Source: Pectobacterium sp013449375 (GTDB taxonomy: Bacteria; Pseudomonadota; Gammaproteobacteria; Enterobacterales; Enterobacteriaceae). Taken from it: 64,000 bases of DNA. The stretch lies in NCBI RefSeq assembly GCF_048593165.1, contig NZ_CP184271.1. One strand, written 5' to 3'. Below are positions 1 through 9,120 of the stretch, in pieces (within the stretch, counting starts at the first letter, position 1; every line of letters starts with the position of its first letter). The notes under the pieces are model-generated. The model was not told the DNA's origin, ran no database searches, and saw nothing but the letters and a program-made list of their open reading frames with translations. A program made the position numbers and the translations under genes.

Positions 1-34
1 CCCAGCGGTAGTAAACTTGGCTTAAGGAAAGGGT

Positions 35-943
35 ATGGACGAGAAACGACTCACGCATTTACGGCAACTTGAAGCCGAAAGCATTCACATCATCCGCGAA
101 GTGGCGGCCGAGTTCAGCAATCCGGTGATGATGTACTCCATCGGTAAAGACTCTTCGGTGATGCTGCATCTGGCACGCAAGGCGTTCTATCCGGGTTCGC
201 TGCCTTTCCCGCTGCTACACGTTGATACCGGTTGGAAATTTCGTGAAATGTACGAATTCCGCGACCGGACGGCGAAGGCCTACGGCTGTGAGCTGTTGGT
301 ACACCGTAACCCGCAGGGCGAAGCACTGGGGATTAACCCTTTTGTACACGGCAGCGCCAAGCATACCGACATCATGAAAACCGAAGGGCTGAAGCAGGCG
401 CTGGATAAATACGGTTTTGATGCCGCGTTTGGCGGCGCGCGTCGTGATGAAGAAAAATCGCGTGCCAAAGAGCGCATTTACTCCTTCCGCGACCGTTTCC
501 ACCGTTGGGATCCGAAGAATCAACGCCCAGAACTGTGGCATAACTACAACGGCCAGATTAACAAAGGCGAAAGCATCCGCGTTTTCCCGCTCTCCAACTG
601 GACCGAACTGGATATCTGGCAATATATCTATCTGGAAAATATCGAGATTGTCCCGCTCTATCTGGCCGCGCCACGCCCGGTGCTAGAGCGCGATGGCATG
701 TTGCTGATGGTAGATGACGATCGTATCGACTTGCAACCGGGTGAAGTTATCGAACAACGCATGGTGCGCTTCCGCACGCTAGGCTGCTGGCCGCTGACGG
801 GCGCGGTGGCATCCGAGGCGCAGACGCTGCCGGAAATCATTGAAGAGATGCTGGTTTCCACGACCAGTGAGCGTCAGGGAAGGGTAATTGACCGCGATCA
901 GGCCGGTTCAATGGAACTGAAAAAGCGTCAAGGGTATTTCTGA
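35..943 (+). CDS. cysD: Sulfate adenylyltransferase subunit 2
   Basis: Catalytic subunit of ATP sulfurylase. With the CysN GTPase it makes adenosine 5'-phosphosulfate from ATP and sulfate in the cytoplasmic assimilatory sulfate pathway. The 302 residues equal the E. coli length. A PP-loop of the PAPS-reductase type is visible at residues 35-40 (SIGKDS). The ATG has an AGGAAAGGG ribosome site just upstream. It is the first gene of cysDNC here, 11 bp ahead of cysN. A CysB site would lie outside the window. Identification is secure. Confidence 0.97.
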   Translation: MDEKRLTHLRQLEAESIHIIREVAAEFSNPVMMYSIGKDSSVMLHLARKAFYPGSLPFPLLHVDTGWKFREMYEFRDRTAKAYGCELLVHRNPQGEALGINPFVHGSAKHTDIMKTEGLKQALDKYGFDAAFGGARRDEEKSRAKERIYSFRDRFHRWDPKNQRPELWHNYNGQINKGESIRVFPLSNWTELDIWQYIYLENIEIVPLYLAAPRPVLERDGMLLMVDDDRIDLQPGEVIEQRMVRFRTLGCWPLTGAVASEAQTLPEIIEEMLVSTTSERQGRVIDRDQAGSMELKKRQGYF

Positions 944-954
944 GGAATCGTCGA

Positions 955-2445
955 ATGAGCCAAACTTCGTTAAAAGATACAGTTGCGGAAAACGCGGCTG
1001 AGAAAGATGCCGTCGTCATCAATAATGCGATTGCACAGCAGATTGCCGAGCAGGGTGGTGTGGAAGCCTATTTACATGCACAGCAGGATAAAACGCTGCT
1101 GCGTTTCCTGACCTGCGGCAGCGTCGACGATGGAAAAAGTACGCTGATTGGCCGTTTGCTGCACGATACGCGCCAAATTTATGAAGATCAGCTCAGCACG
1201 CTGCACAATGACAGCAAACGTCTGGGAACGCAGGGTGAAAAGCTGGATCTGGCACTGCTGGTCGATGGGCTTCAGGCCGAGCGTGAACAGGGCATCACGA
1301 TTGACGTGGCCTACCGCTATTTTTCGACGGAAAAACGCAAATTTATCATCGCCGATACGCCAGGACACGAGCAGTACACTCGCAACATGGCGACCGGCGC
1401 ATCAACCTGTGAGCTGGCGATTCTGCTGATTGACGCTCGCAAAGGTGTATTGGATCAAACCCGTCGCCACAGCTTTATTGCGACCCTGCTGGGGATTCGC
1501 GATCTGGTGGTGGCGGTGAATAAAATGGATCTGGTTGATTATCAGCAAACGGTATTTGAGCAGTTTAAGCAGGATTATCTGGATTTTGCTCAGCAACTGC
1601 CTACCGACCTAAATATCACTTTTGTGCCGATTTCCGCATTGGATGGCGACAATGTTGCCACGCCAAGCACGGCGATGAGCTGGTATACCGGCCCGACGTT
1701 GTTAGGTGTGTTAGAAACGGTAAATGTGGCGCAGCGTAGCCTCGAACAGCCAATGCGCTTCCCAGTGCAGTATGTTAACCGTCCGAATCTGGATTTTCGC
1801 GGCTATGCGGGCACGCTGGCATCTGGCATTATCCGCGTTGGGCAGCGGGTTAAGGTGCTGCCGTCCGGCGTAGAATCCACTGTCAGCCGTATTGTGACCT
1901 TTGACGGTGATTTACCGCAGGCGCAGGCAGGTGAAGCCATTACGCTGGTGCTGGCGGACGAGATTGACATTAGCCGTGGCGATCTGCTGGTCGATAGCAG
2001 TGAATCGCTGAAAGCAGTGCAACATGCGCTGGTGGATGTCGTCTGGATGGCGGAACAGCCACTGGTGCCGGGACAGAGTTACGACATCAAGATTGGCGGC
2101 AAAAAAACGCGTGCTCGGGTCGAGAATATTCAGTATCAGGTTGAGATTAATACGCTAACGCAGCGCGTCGCGGAGAACCTGCCGCTGAATGGCATCGGTT
2201 CGGTTGAGCTGATTTTTGATGAGCCGCTGGTGCTGGACAACTATCAGCACAACGCGGTAACCGGTGGCATGATCTTTATCGATCGTCTGAGCAACGTCAC
2301 GGTGGGGGCCGGTTTGGTAAGGGAACCTATCGAGCAGGTGTATCAGGAGCCGGGCGCGTACAGCGCGTTTGAGCTGGAACTGAATGCGCTGGTGCGTCGT
2401 CACTTCCCGCATTGGGGTGCGCGCGACCTACTGGGGGGCAAATAA
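955..2445 (+). CDS. cysN: Sulfate adenylyltransferase subunit 1 (GTPase)
   Basis: EF-Tu-like GTPase subunit of ATP sulfurylase; GTP hydrolysis drives APS synthesis by CysD. The G1 loop is at residues 55-62 (GSVDDGKS), followed by DTPGH (G3) and NKMD (G4), then two beta-barrel domains. At 496 residues it is about 20 longer than E. coli CysN. The excess is an N-terminal leader before the conserved IAQQIAEQGGVEAY stretch. The ATG at 955 has a usable AGGAA site, so I keep the long form. It ends one base before the cysC start codon. Confidence 0.96.
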   Translation: MSQTSLKDTVAENAAEKDAVVINNAIAQQIAEQGGVEAYLHAQQDKTLLRFLTCGSVDDGKSTLIGRLLHDTRQIYEDQLSTLHNDSKRLGTQGEKLDLALLVDGLQAEREQGITIDVAYRYFSTEKRKFIIADTPGHEQYTRNMATGASTCELAILLIDARKGVLDQTRRHSFIATLLGIRDLVVAVNKMDLVDYQQTVFEQFKQDYLDFAQQLPTDLNITFVPISALDGDNVATPSTAMSWYTGPTLLGVLETVNVAQRSLEQPMRFPVQYVNRPNLDFRGYAGTLASGIIRVGQRVKVLPSGVESTVSRIVTFDGDLPQAQAGEAITLVLADEIDISRGDLLVDSSESLKAVQHALVDVVWMAEQPLVPGQSYDIKIGGKKTRARVENIQYQVEINTLTQRVAENLPLNGIGSVELIFDEPLVLDNYQHNAVTGGMIFIDRLSNVTVGAGLVREPIEQVYQEPGAYSAFELELNALVRRHFPHWGARDLLGGK

Positions 2446-2446
2446 C

Positions 2447-3064
2447 GTGTCTTTACGCGATGAACCGACTGACGAGAACGTCGTCTGGCATGCGCACGAT
2501 GTCACCCGTGAGTCGCGCGAAAAGTTGCATGGTCATCAAGGCGTGGTTATCTGGTTTACTGGGCTGTCAGGTTCCGGTAAATCCACGCTGGCAGGGGCGT
2601 TGGAGCAGGCGCTACACGCTCGCGGCGTCAGCACTTACCTGCTGGACGGCGACAACGTCCGGCACGGTTTGTGCCGTGATTTGGGCTTCACCGACGACGA
2701 TCGGCGCGAGAACATTCGCCGCGTGGGGGAAGTCGCCAAACTGATGGTGGATGCCGGTCTGGTGGTGCTGACCGCGTTTATCTCGCCGCACCGCGCCGAG
2801 CGCAAAATGGTGCAGGATTTACTGGGCGAAGGGCAGTTCATTGAAGTCTTCGTCGATACGCCGTTAGCGACCTGTGAAGCGCGCGATCCTAAAGGGTTGT
2901 ATAAAAAAGCCCGCGCGGGAGAGTTGCGTAATTTCACGGGGATCGACTCGGCGTATGAAGCGCCGGAAGCGCCTGATAGTCACTTGGATGGCGAACAATT
3001 AGTAACAAATTTGACAGAGCAATTGTTAGATCTGCTTGGCAAGAGAGCTATTATCAAGCTCTGA
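2447..3064 (+). CDS. cysC: Adenylylsulfate kinase
   Basis: Phosphorylates APS to PAPS, the last activation step before sulfate reduction. From a GTG at 2447 the protein is 205 residues, against 201 in E. coli. The P-loop GLSGSGKST is at about residues 39-47, and the conserved DGDNVRHGL and KGLYKKARAGE blocks follow. The reading frame is open further upstream into cysN, but similarity to CysC begins only near ENVVWH, so the GTG one base after the cysN stop is preferred. It closes the cysDNC operon. Confidence 0.95.
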   Translation: MSLRDEPTDENVVWHAHDVTRESREKLHGHQGVVIWFTGLSGSGKSTLAGALEQALHARGVSTYLLDGDNVRHGLCRDLGFTDDDRRENIRRVGEVAKLMVDAGLVVLTAFISPHRAERKMVQDLLGEGQFIEVFVDTPLATCEARDPKGLYKKARAGELRNFTGIDSAYEAPEAPDSHLDGEQLVTNLTEQLLDLLGKRAIIKL

Positions 3065-3110
3065 CACCCCCGTTTTTTTTCACCGCGCTGTTGGGTGATG
3101 CAGGGGAAGA

Positions 3111-3455
3111 ATGGGAAAGATTATGCAAAATGCCACGCAGTTAACGATTAGCAAGACTCGGCCAGTGCAAGAAGAGGATGACGGCGTTTCCTACCTGTTT
3201 ATGGGGGCGGTGACGGGGTTCTCCTCCTATTGGTTGGCCTTTAGCATTCCCTTTCTGGTATACGGCTCCAATACCACGTTTTTCTTCATGCTCTACACCT
3301 GGCCGTTCTTTCTGGCGCTGATGCCATTTTCGGTGCTGGTGGGCGTCGGGTTTAGCTTTCTGCTGAGAGGCTATATTTTTTATACGCTTTTTGCGACGGG
3401 ACTGACGGTGATCTGCCTGTTCTGGCTGGTATTTTCTTTTCTGACGGGGTGGTGA
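3111..3455 (+). CDS. ygbE: DUF3561 inner membrane protein YgbE
   Basis: A 114-residue membrane protein of the DUF3561 (YgbE) family; function unknown. Three hydrophobic segments are visible at roughly residues 30-50, 55-80 and 90-110, after a polar N-terminus. It lies 46 bp after cysC, the position it holds in E. coli between cysC and ftsB. An alternative ATG lies 12 bp downstream; the first has the better purine-rich upstream sequence. Confidence 0.85.
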   Translation: MGKIMQNATQLTISKTRPVQEEDDGVSYLFMGAVTGFSSYWLAFSIPFLVYGSNTTFFFMLYTWPFFLALMPFSVLVGVGFSFLLRGYIFYTLFATGLTVICLFWLVFSFLTGW

Positions 3456-3496
3456 AAAAGGCTGTCAGTTTAGAAGAGGCTGACAGCCTTGGTTTT
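3456..3496. terminator. Bidirectional terminator hairpin
   Basis: A 9 bp stem (GGCTGTCAG / CTGACAGCC) with an 11-base loop, preceded by five A and followed by TTGGTTTT. It lies between the convergent ygbE and the ABC transporter ATPase gene, so it probably ends transcription from both sides. Confidence 0.8.
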
Positions 3497-3512
3497 ACAA
3501 TTTATAGCGTAT

Positions 3513-4235
3513 TTACAGTATCTTGCTTAGGAAAGCCTGCGTACGCGGGTTACTCGGATGAGTAAATATCTCCTCTGGCGTCCCCTGCTCCTGAATGATC
3601 CCTTGATCGATAAAGATCACTCTATCAGCCACTTCTCTGGCAAAGGCCATTTCATGGGTCACGATGACCATAGTCATGCCTTCATTCGCCAGCGTTTTCA
3701 TGACCGCCAGCACTTCGCCAACCAGTTCAGGGTCCAGCGCGGAGGTCGGTTCATCAAACAGCATGATCGTCGGTTCCATCGCTAGCGCGCGGGCAATTGC
3801 AACACGCTGCTGTTGACCACCGGACAGGCTGTTCGGCCAGGCATCGATTTTATCCAGCAGACCAACCTTGCTGAGCAAGGCTTTAGCCCGTTCAACGGCC
3901 TGATCACGGGGCAATTTTTTCACATCCATCGGCGCCATGATCACATTTTCCAACACTGTCATGTGCGGGAACAGGTTAAAGCGCTGAAATACCATACCCA
4001 CGCTTTCGCGCATGCGATTGATATCGGTTTTCTTATCGTGAATGGCAAAACCGTTGACCGTAATTTCGCCTGCCGACAGCGTCTCCAGCGCATTAATACA
4101 GCGCAGAAAGGTACTTTTTCCTGAACCGGATGGGCCAATCAGGCAGAGCACTTCCTGAGGCGCGATGTCGCAGGAAATACCGCGCAGGACATGGGTATCG
4201 CCAAACTGTTTTTGCAGATTGTTAACGTGAATCAC
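3513..4235 (-). CDS. Polar amino-acid ABC transporter ATPase (GlnQ-like)
   Basis: ATPase of a glutamine/histidine-type importer. Walker A is at residues 34-41 (GPSGSGKS), then the Q-loop, the LSGGQQQR signature and Walker B with IMLFDEPTSALDP. The preferred start is the GTG at 4235, giving 240 residues, the usual family length; it is preceded by GAGG and overlaps the permease gene by 14 bp. A longer open frame exists upstream but lies inside the permease. Substrate cannot be read from sequence; glutamate, glutamine, arginine or an opine-like compound are all possible. Confidence 0.9.
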   Translation of the reverse strand: MIHVNNLQKQFGDTHVLRGISCDIAPQEVLCLIGPSGSGKSTFLRCINALETLSAGEITVNGFAIHDKKTDINRMRESVGMVFQRFNLFPHMTVLENVIMAPMDVKKLPRDQAVERAKALLSKVGLLDKIDAWPNSLSGGQQQRVAIARALAMEPTIMLFDEPTSALDPELVGEVLAVMKTLANEGMTMVIVTHEMAFAREVADRVIFIDQGIIQEQGTPEEIFTHPSNPRTQAFLSKIL

Positions 4236-4986
4236 TTTTGCCAAACCTCGTTTCCATGTGCCGCACCAGCAGAGAGAGCAGGAAGGTAATAACCCAATAG
4301 ACAATGGAAATCGTCAGGTAGGGTTCCCAATACGTGGCGTAAGCGCCTGACACCGTGCGAGCGGCATAGGCGAGATCCGCCAATCCGATCGCCGAAGCCA
4401 GCGATGAATCTTTCACAATCGCGATAGCGTTGTTACCCAGTGGCGGCAGCATGCGGCGAAAAGCCTGTGGCAGGATGACTTTCCGCATGGTGCGGCCATA
4501 GCTCATGCCGAGCGAGCGTGATGCTTCCATCTGACCACGGTCAATGGATTGAATACCGGCCCGGAATATCTCGGAGACATAGGCACCCGCATTCAACGTA
4601 ATGGCCACTATGCAGGAGAGGAATGCGCCGTAATCGGCACGCAGCGTGCGGGCAAAATCGACTGACATGATATTGCTAGTCACCAGCAATCCGTCGCGCG
4701 GGTTGATGAATAGTGGCACCAGAGCAAAGTGCACCACCATGATTTGTACAAACAGTGGTGTACCGCGAAAGGCGCTAATGTAGATGCGTACCGGCCATTG
4801 AACGCCGTAGTGCAGGATATATTTCCATGGGCCGTGCGGCGCTTGCGCTAAGCGGCCTAATCCGAGCGTTAATCCCCAGCAGGTGCCGAGAATGACACAG
4901 ATAATGGTGCATTTGATGGTCATCCAGGTGCCTTCCATAAATAGCGGGGCATACTCCTGAATGATCTCCCAACGAAATCCCGTCAA
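4222..4986 (-). CDS. Polar amino-acid ABC transporter permease
   Basis: Inner-membrane permease of the HisM/GlnP family, 254 residues. It shows several hydrophobic segments and the cytoplasmic EAA loop (about residues 155-175, EASRSLGMSYGRTMRKVILPQA) that docks to the ATPase. Only one permease gene is present, so it probably forms a homodimer. It sits between the ATPase gene, which it overlaps, and the binding-protein gene upstream. Confidence 0.9.
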   Translation of the reverse strand: MTGFRWEIIQEYAPLFMEGTWMTIKCTIICVILGTCWGLTLGLGRLAQAPHGPWKYILHYGVQWPVRIYISAFRGTPLFVQIMVVHFALVPLFINPRDGLLVTSNIMSVDFARTLRADYGAFLSCIVAITLNAGAYVSEIFRAGIQSIDRGQMEASRSLGMSYGRTMRKVILPQAFRRMLPPLGNNAIAIVKDSSLASAIGLADLAYAARTVSGAYATYWEPYLTISIVYWVITFLLSLLVRHMETRFGKSDSR

Positions 4987-5034
4987 GATCGTTTCCTTTT
5001 TTGAATAGGCTAACGTAATGATTCTTTTAAATTA

Positions 5035-5059
5035 AACCGGACAGGCAGGCTGTCCGGTT
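5035..5059 (-). terminator. Intra-operon hairpin between binding protein and permease
   Basis: A 10 bp perfect stem (AACCGGACAG / CTGTCCGGTT) with a 5-base loop in the 133 bp gap after the binding-protein gene. On the minus strand it is followed by TTTAATTT. Such hairpins usually reduce read-through or stabilise upstream mRNA, allowing more binding protein than permease; that role is inferred. Confidence 0.6.
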
Positions 5060-5119
5060 AGTGCGACGTCTCGCGTGAGGCGATTGAGACCATGAGAGGT
5101 TCGCAGTGTATTGCAGGCG

Positions 5120-5890
5120 TTATTCTGCGGGTAAGGTCGGAACGTTGTTATCAAACCAGGTCTGATAGATTTTGGCGTAGGTGCCATCGGCAACGATTTT
5201 TTTCAGCCCAGCGTTAATCTTCTCACGCAGTTGATCGTTGCCTTTCGCGACGGCGATCCCGAAATACTGGCGTTCAAATTTGGCGTCGGAAACCAGATTG
5301 AACTGTTTTTCAGGGTGAGTCTTAATGTAAAACTTAACCACACCCACATCGCCAACCGCGGCACCCACGCCATCTTCATACAGCTCTTGTAACATTAACG
5401 GCGTGTTATCGAAGCGCTTAATCGATGTACTGTTTTTCCCTAATACGTCAGAAACCACGACATCGGCGGTACTGGAGTTTACCACGCCCACTTTGTGATC
5501 TTTCAATGCGGCAATCGAGTCGATCGTTGAGCCTTTAGGAACGACGATAGACTGTTCGGCAGGAAAGTACGGCGCGGAGAAATCGACCATTTGCTTACGT
5601 TTGTCGGTAATCGTGATACCTGAAATGATAATGTCGCGGTCGCCGGAGTTGAGGGTCGCGAAGATCCCTTCCCACGGCGTATTGATCAGTTTGATATTAA
5701 AATTCTCCGCCTTGGCGATCGCTTTAATAATATCAATATCAAAGCCTTCCAGCTCTTTCTGCGCGTTTTCAAACTCGAAGGGGCGATAGGTACCGCCAGA
5801 TCCGACAACGTAAGTAGGCTCTGCGGCGAAGGCGCTGGTAGAGAGTGCGGTGGCGAAGATCGCACCAACAAATAACAGTTTCTTGAACAT
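5120..5890 (-). CDS. Periplasmic amino-acid binding protein
   Basis: Solute-binding protein of the family 3 / GlnH-ArtJ type that delivers a polar amino acid to the adjacent permease. From the ATG at 5890 it has 256 residues with a signal peptide of about 22 residues (cleavage near AFA/AEP). The motif GFDIDIIKAIAK, common in this family, is near residue 48. AGGAGACACA precedes this ATG, whereas the open frame further upstream has no ribosome site. It is the first gene of the three-gene importer operon. Confidence 0.9.
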   Translation of the reverse strand: MFKKLLFVGAIFATALSTSAFAAEPTYVVGSGGTYRPFEFENAQKELEGFDIDIIKAIAKAENFNIKLINTPWEGIFATLNSGDRDIIISGITITDKRKQMVDFSAPYFPAEQSIVVPKGSTIDSIAALKDHKVGVVNSSTADVVVSDVLGKNSTSIKRFDNTPLMLQELYEDGVGAAVGDVGVVKFYIKTHPEKQFNLVSDAKFERQYFGIAVAKGNDQLREKINAGLKKIVADGTYAKIYQTWFDNNVPTLPAE

Positions 5891-6230
5891 TGTGTCTCCT
5901 GGTTTAGATATAAAAGCGTAAAGGTGAAATTTTCTTTTTTTATGCACTTTGTATGCATAAAAATACACAGATAGTATTCATGGTTCAACTGACGTTTTCC
6001 TGTAGCCGGTTTTATCTACGCTATTTCTGGACATCTGCGTCTTCTGACAACTGGCGGAGAGTGGGGGATGAATAGAAGATACGAGGGTTTCTGGGAGTGT
6101 TGAGTGGGACTTCTTGCCCGAAATCTCCCCATTTAGGTACGCGGCAGAGCGAATCTTGCCTTCCACTGCGGGACACAGTGGAGTCGAAACAAAAGTTATG
6201 GGATGATTAGGCGGTTTTTCAGGGGGCGGG

Positions 6231-6566
6231 ATGGGAAAGCTTACGCTGTTATTATTGATATTGCTTGGCTGGCTTCAGTATTCACTGTGGCTGGGCAAGA
6301 ATGGCATTCATGATTATGTTCGGGTGAAGGATGATGTTGTTGTCCAGCAGGGGAACAACGCGAAATTAAAAGACCGTAACGAACAACTGTTTGCCGAAAT
6401 TGACGATCTCAATGGCGGACAGGAAGCGATTGAAGAGCGTGCACGCAATGAACTGGGAATGATCAAACCCGGTGAAAGCTTCTATCGTCTGGTACCGGAA
6501 TCGAACCACCGCAACGTGAATACGACTTCATCTACTCCTTCTCCATCCAACAATACACAACGTTGA
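6231..6566 (+). CDS. ftsB: Cell division protein FtsB
   Basis: Bitopic divisome protein that joins FtsL and FtsQ at the septum. The 111 residues comprise a short cytoplasmic start, one transmembrane segment at about 4-21, a coiled coil at about 30-72, and a polar tail a little longer than in E. coli (103 residues). It is followed 3 bp later by ispD, the standard enterobacterial order. About 340 bp upstream, after the binding-protein start, holds no gene I can support. Confidence 0.95.
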   Translation: MGKLTLLLLILLGWLQYSLWLGKNGIHDYVRVKDDVVVQQGNNAKLKDRNEQLFAEIDDLNGGQEAIEERARNELGMIKPGESFYRLVPESNHRNVNTTSSTPSPSNNTQR

Positions 6567-6569
6567 CGC

Positions 6570-7283
6570 ATGCAGACACCGAGCTTTTCCCCACCTGATA
6601 TTGTTGCCGTTCTGCCCGCCGCGGGTAACGGCAGCAGAATGCAAAACGATCGTCCTAAGCAGTATCTGACGATTGGTAATGATGCAACCGGCCATAAAAC
6701 CATTCTTGAACACACTATCGACGCGCTTTTACGCCATCCGCGCGTGCAGCGTGTCGTTGTCGTCATCAGCCCCGATGACGCATTTTTTCATACCCTGACG
6801 ATTGCTAACGACCCCCGTATTTTGGCCGTTACGGGCGGGCGGCAGCGTGCCGATTCCGTGCTGGCTGGGCTGTCCGCCGTTGCGGATAGCGCATGGGCGC
6901 TGGTGCATGACGCGGCGCGCCCGTGTCTGCATCAGGACGATCTGACGCGCCTGCTGACGATTGTCGAGCAGAGTGACGTTGGTGGAATTTTAGCCGCCCC
7001 GGTTCGTGATACCATGAAGCGCAGCACGGATGGATTTATCGATCGCACGGTAGAACGTAACGATTTATGGCACGCACTGACGCCGCAGCTTTTCCCTGCA
7101 GCGCTGTTGAAACAGTGCTTGCAACGAGCGCTTCAGGATGGTGTTGCCGTTACAGATGAAGCCTCCGCGTTGGAATATTGTGGCTATCGCCCGCAAATTA
7201 TCAGCGGACGTTCGGATAATATCAAAGTCACTCGTCCAGAGGATTTGGCATTAGCCGAATTCTATTTAACCCGTTTGCAGTAA
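6570..7283 (+). CDS. ispD: 2-C-methyl-D-erythritol 4-phosphate cytidylyltransferase
   Basis: Third enzyme of the MEP isoprenoid pathway; it makes CDP-ME from MEP and CTP. The 237 residues match E. coli (236). The nucleotide-binding signature LPAAGNGSRM with the downstream PKQY is at about residues 16-32, and the conserved VHDAARPC is present. It starts 3 bp after ftsB and is followed 53 bp later by ispF. Confidence 0.97.
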   Translation: MQTPSFSPPDIVAVLPAAGNGSRMQNDRPKQYLTIGNDATGHKTILEHTIDALLRHPRVQRVVVVISPDDAFFHTLTIANDPRILAVTGGRQRADSVLAGLSAVADSAWALVHDAARPCLHQDDLTRLLTIVEQSDVGGILAAPVRDTMKRSTDGFIDRTVERNDLWHALTPQLFPAALLKQCLQRALQDGVAVTDEASALEYCGYRPQIISGRSDNIKVTRPEDLALAEFYLTRLQ

Positions 7284-7336
7284 CCTCATTTTATTCGCTA
7301 ACTTTATTCGTTAAATATAGATAAGGAGAATGCGCG

Positions 7337-7834
7337 ATGCGTATCGGTCACGGTTTTGATGTCCATAAGTTCGGTGGAGAAGGTCCGCTGGTGATCGGTG
7401 GCGTGCGAATTCCTTATGCTCAGGGCCTGCTGGCGCATTCCGATGGGGATGTGGTACTGCATGCGGTGACGGATGCCCTGTTAGGTGCCGCCGCACTGGG
7501 TGATATTGGTAAGCTGTTTCCTGATACCGATCCGGCGTTTAAAGGCGCGGACAGCCGTGGCTTGCTGCGTGAAGCCTGGCGTCGTATTAATGAAAAAGGC
7601 TATCAGTTAGGAAATCTAGACGTTACGATTATTGCGCAGGCACCGAAAATGGCACCGCATATTCCGCAAATGCGTGTGAATCTGGCAGAAGATTTGCTGT
7701 GTCACATGGATGACGTCAATGTGAAAGCCACCACGACAGAGCAACTTGGGTTTACTGGTCGTGGTGAAGGTATTGCCTGCGAAGCCGTTACTTTGCTGGT
7801 GAAAAAAGGAACGGGCGAAATTGTCGCGTGGTAA
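7337..7834 (+). CDS. ispF: 2-C-methyl-D-erythritol 2,4-cyclodiphosphate synthase
   Basis: MEP-pathway cyclase, a trimer with zinc at the active site. The metal ligands Asp8 and His10 are visible in RIGHGFDVHKF and the third, His42, in LLAHSDGDVVLHA. Length is 165 residues, a few more than E. coli (159). An AAGGAG ribosome site precedes the ATG. IspD and IspF act two steps apart and are co-transcribed here. Confidence 0.97.
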   Translation: MRIGHGFDVHKFGGEGPLVIGGVRIPYAQGLLAHSDGDVVLHAVTDALLGAAALGDIGKLFPDTDPAFKGADSRGLLREAWRRINEKGYQLGNLDVTIIAQAPKMAPHIPQMRVNLAEDLLCHMDDVNVKATTTEQLGFTGRGEGIACEAVTLLVKKGTGEIVAW

Positions 7835-7950
7835 GCCGTTTTTTGTAATCAATGTCTTGTCAGCAAGATCTTATCAACCATAGAAAATTAACAGTATAAG
7901 AAACAAGGTCATGGCTGCGCGTCATCCGGCCATGATCGTGTAGGATAACG

Positions 7951-8997
7951 ATGGAAAATAGCGAACAACTCGTTTGGTTGCATGGTGAACCACAGGCTAC
8001 TGGCTCATTGAAATCGGCTGCGGAAGATTTTGTCGTTGTTGAAGATCTGGGATTCCAGCCAGACGGTGACGGTGAGCATGTGCTGTTGCGCGTGCGCAAG
8101 CGCGGCTGCAATACGCAATTTGTGGCTGAAATGCTGGCAAAATTCGCTCGCTTGCCGCTGCGGGCTGTGAGCTATGCGGGCCTGAAAGATCGTCATGCTG
8201 TCACCGAGCAGTGGTTCTGTCTGCATATGCCGGGCAAGGACACGCCGGATTTCTCCTCGCTAGCGGTTGAAGGCTGTGATGTGCTGGAATCCGTTCGCCA
8301 TCGCCGCAAACTGCGTATCGGTACGCTGCGGGGTAACTATTTTACTCTGGTGCTGCGTCAGGTCAGCGATCGACGCGAGGTGGATGCGCGCTTGGCGCTG
8401 ATTGCCGCGAACGGTGTCCCTAATTATTTCGGTAGCCAGCGTTTCGGACGCAACGGAAATAATCTTGAGCAGGCGCGTCTTTGGGCGAACAACGAGATTC
8501 GAGTAAAAGAGCGTAATAAGCGCAGTTTTTATCTTTCCGCCAGCCGCAGTGCGATGTTTAATCAGGTTGCCAGCGCGAGACTGGCGGGAGCGCAGGCGAA
8601 AACCGTTTTGTGTGGTGACGCATTGCAGTTGACAGGACGCGGTAGTTGGTTTGTTGCTAAGCCTGATGAACTGGATGCCTTACAGGCGCGCCTTGATGCC
8701 GGTGAACTCCAGATTACTGCGCCGCTGCCTGGTGATGGTGAGCTGGGTACGCAGGATGAGGCGCACGAATTTGAAGAGCAGGCTTTGGCGGGACAAGAAA
8801 CACTGTGGTCGCTGGCCAAGCGTGAACGAGTTGAATCGTCTAGGCGTGCGATACTGCTGTATCCGCAACAGATGCTCTGGGAATGGCAGGACGATGCGAC
8901 CGTGGAAGTGAAATTCTGGCTACCTGCGGGCAGTTTTGCGACCAGTGTGGTACGTGAATTGCTGCATTCAGATCAGGATGCCGATATGGGTGTCTGA
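7951..8997 (+). CDS. truD: tRNA pseudouridine(13) synthase
   Basis: Makes pseudouridine 13 in tRNA-Glu. The protein is 348 residues against 349 in E. coli, with the catalytic Asp80 in AGLKDRHAVTEQ. The final residues after FATSVVRELL are short and variable. The stop codon at 8995-8997 lies inside the 12 bp target duplication of a MITE-like repeat, so the mobile element landed exactly at the gene end without truncating it. surE, which follows truD in E. coli, is missing here. Confidence 0.95.
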   Translation: MENSEQLVWLHGEPQATGSLKSAAEDFVVVEDLGFQPDGDGEHVLLRVRKRGCNTQFVAEMLAKFARLPLRAVSYAGLKDRHAVTEQWFCLHMPGKDTPDFSSLAVEGCDVLESVRHRRKLRIGTLRGNYFTLVLRQVSDRREVDARLALIAANGVPNYFGSQRFGRNGNNLEQARLWANNEIRVKERNKRSFYLSASRSAMFNQVASARLAGAQAKTVLCGDALQLTGRGSWFVAKPDELDALQARLDAGELQITAPLPGDGELGTQDEAHEFEEQALAGQETLWSLAKRERVESSRRAILLYPQQMLWEWQDDATVEVKFWLPAGSFATSVVRELLHSDQDADMGV

Positions 8998-9003
8998 TGT
9001 ACT

Positions 9004-9120
9004 TAATGCTGTTCGTTTAAGGCTGAATGTATTAGAGGGAAACACGGTGATGAGGTTCCCGCAGGGAGACCTCACACCGTGGTCGCCCTCGGTATCTCGA
9101 TCCTTAGGTGAACGGTATGA
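9004..9120. repeat. MITE-like palindromic repeat, copy A
   Basis: A 117 bp non-coding element with imperfect terminal inverted repeats (left TAATGCTGTTCGTTTAAGG; right end reads as its approximate complement). A central arm pair CACGGTG..GAGGT / ACCTC..CACCGTG could fold into a hairpin. It is flanked by the 12 bp direct repeat GTCTGATGTACT at 8992-9003 and 9121-9132. A diverged copy with its own 11 bp direct repeat is at 38118-38230. It carries no transposase, so movement would need one in trans. Confidence 0.75.

Noticed and set aside
5978..6166. 62-codon ORF between the binding-protein gene and ftsB
   Set aside because: No ribosome site, no conserved motif; the spacer must hold two promoters.
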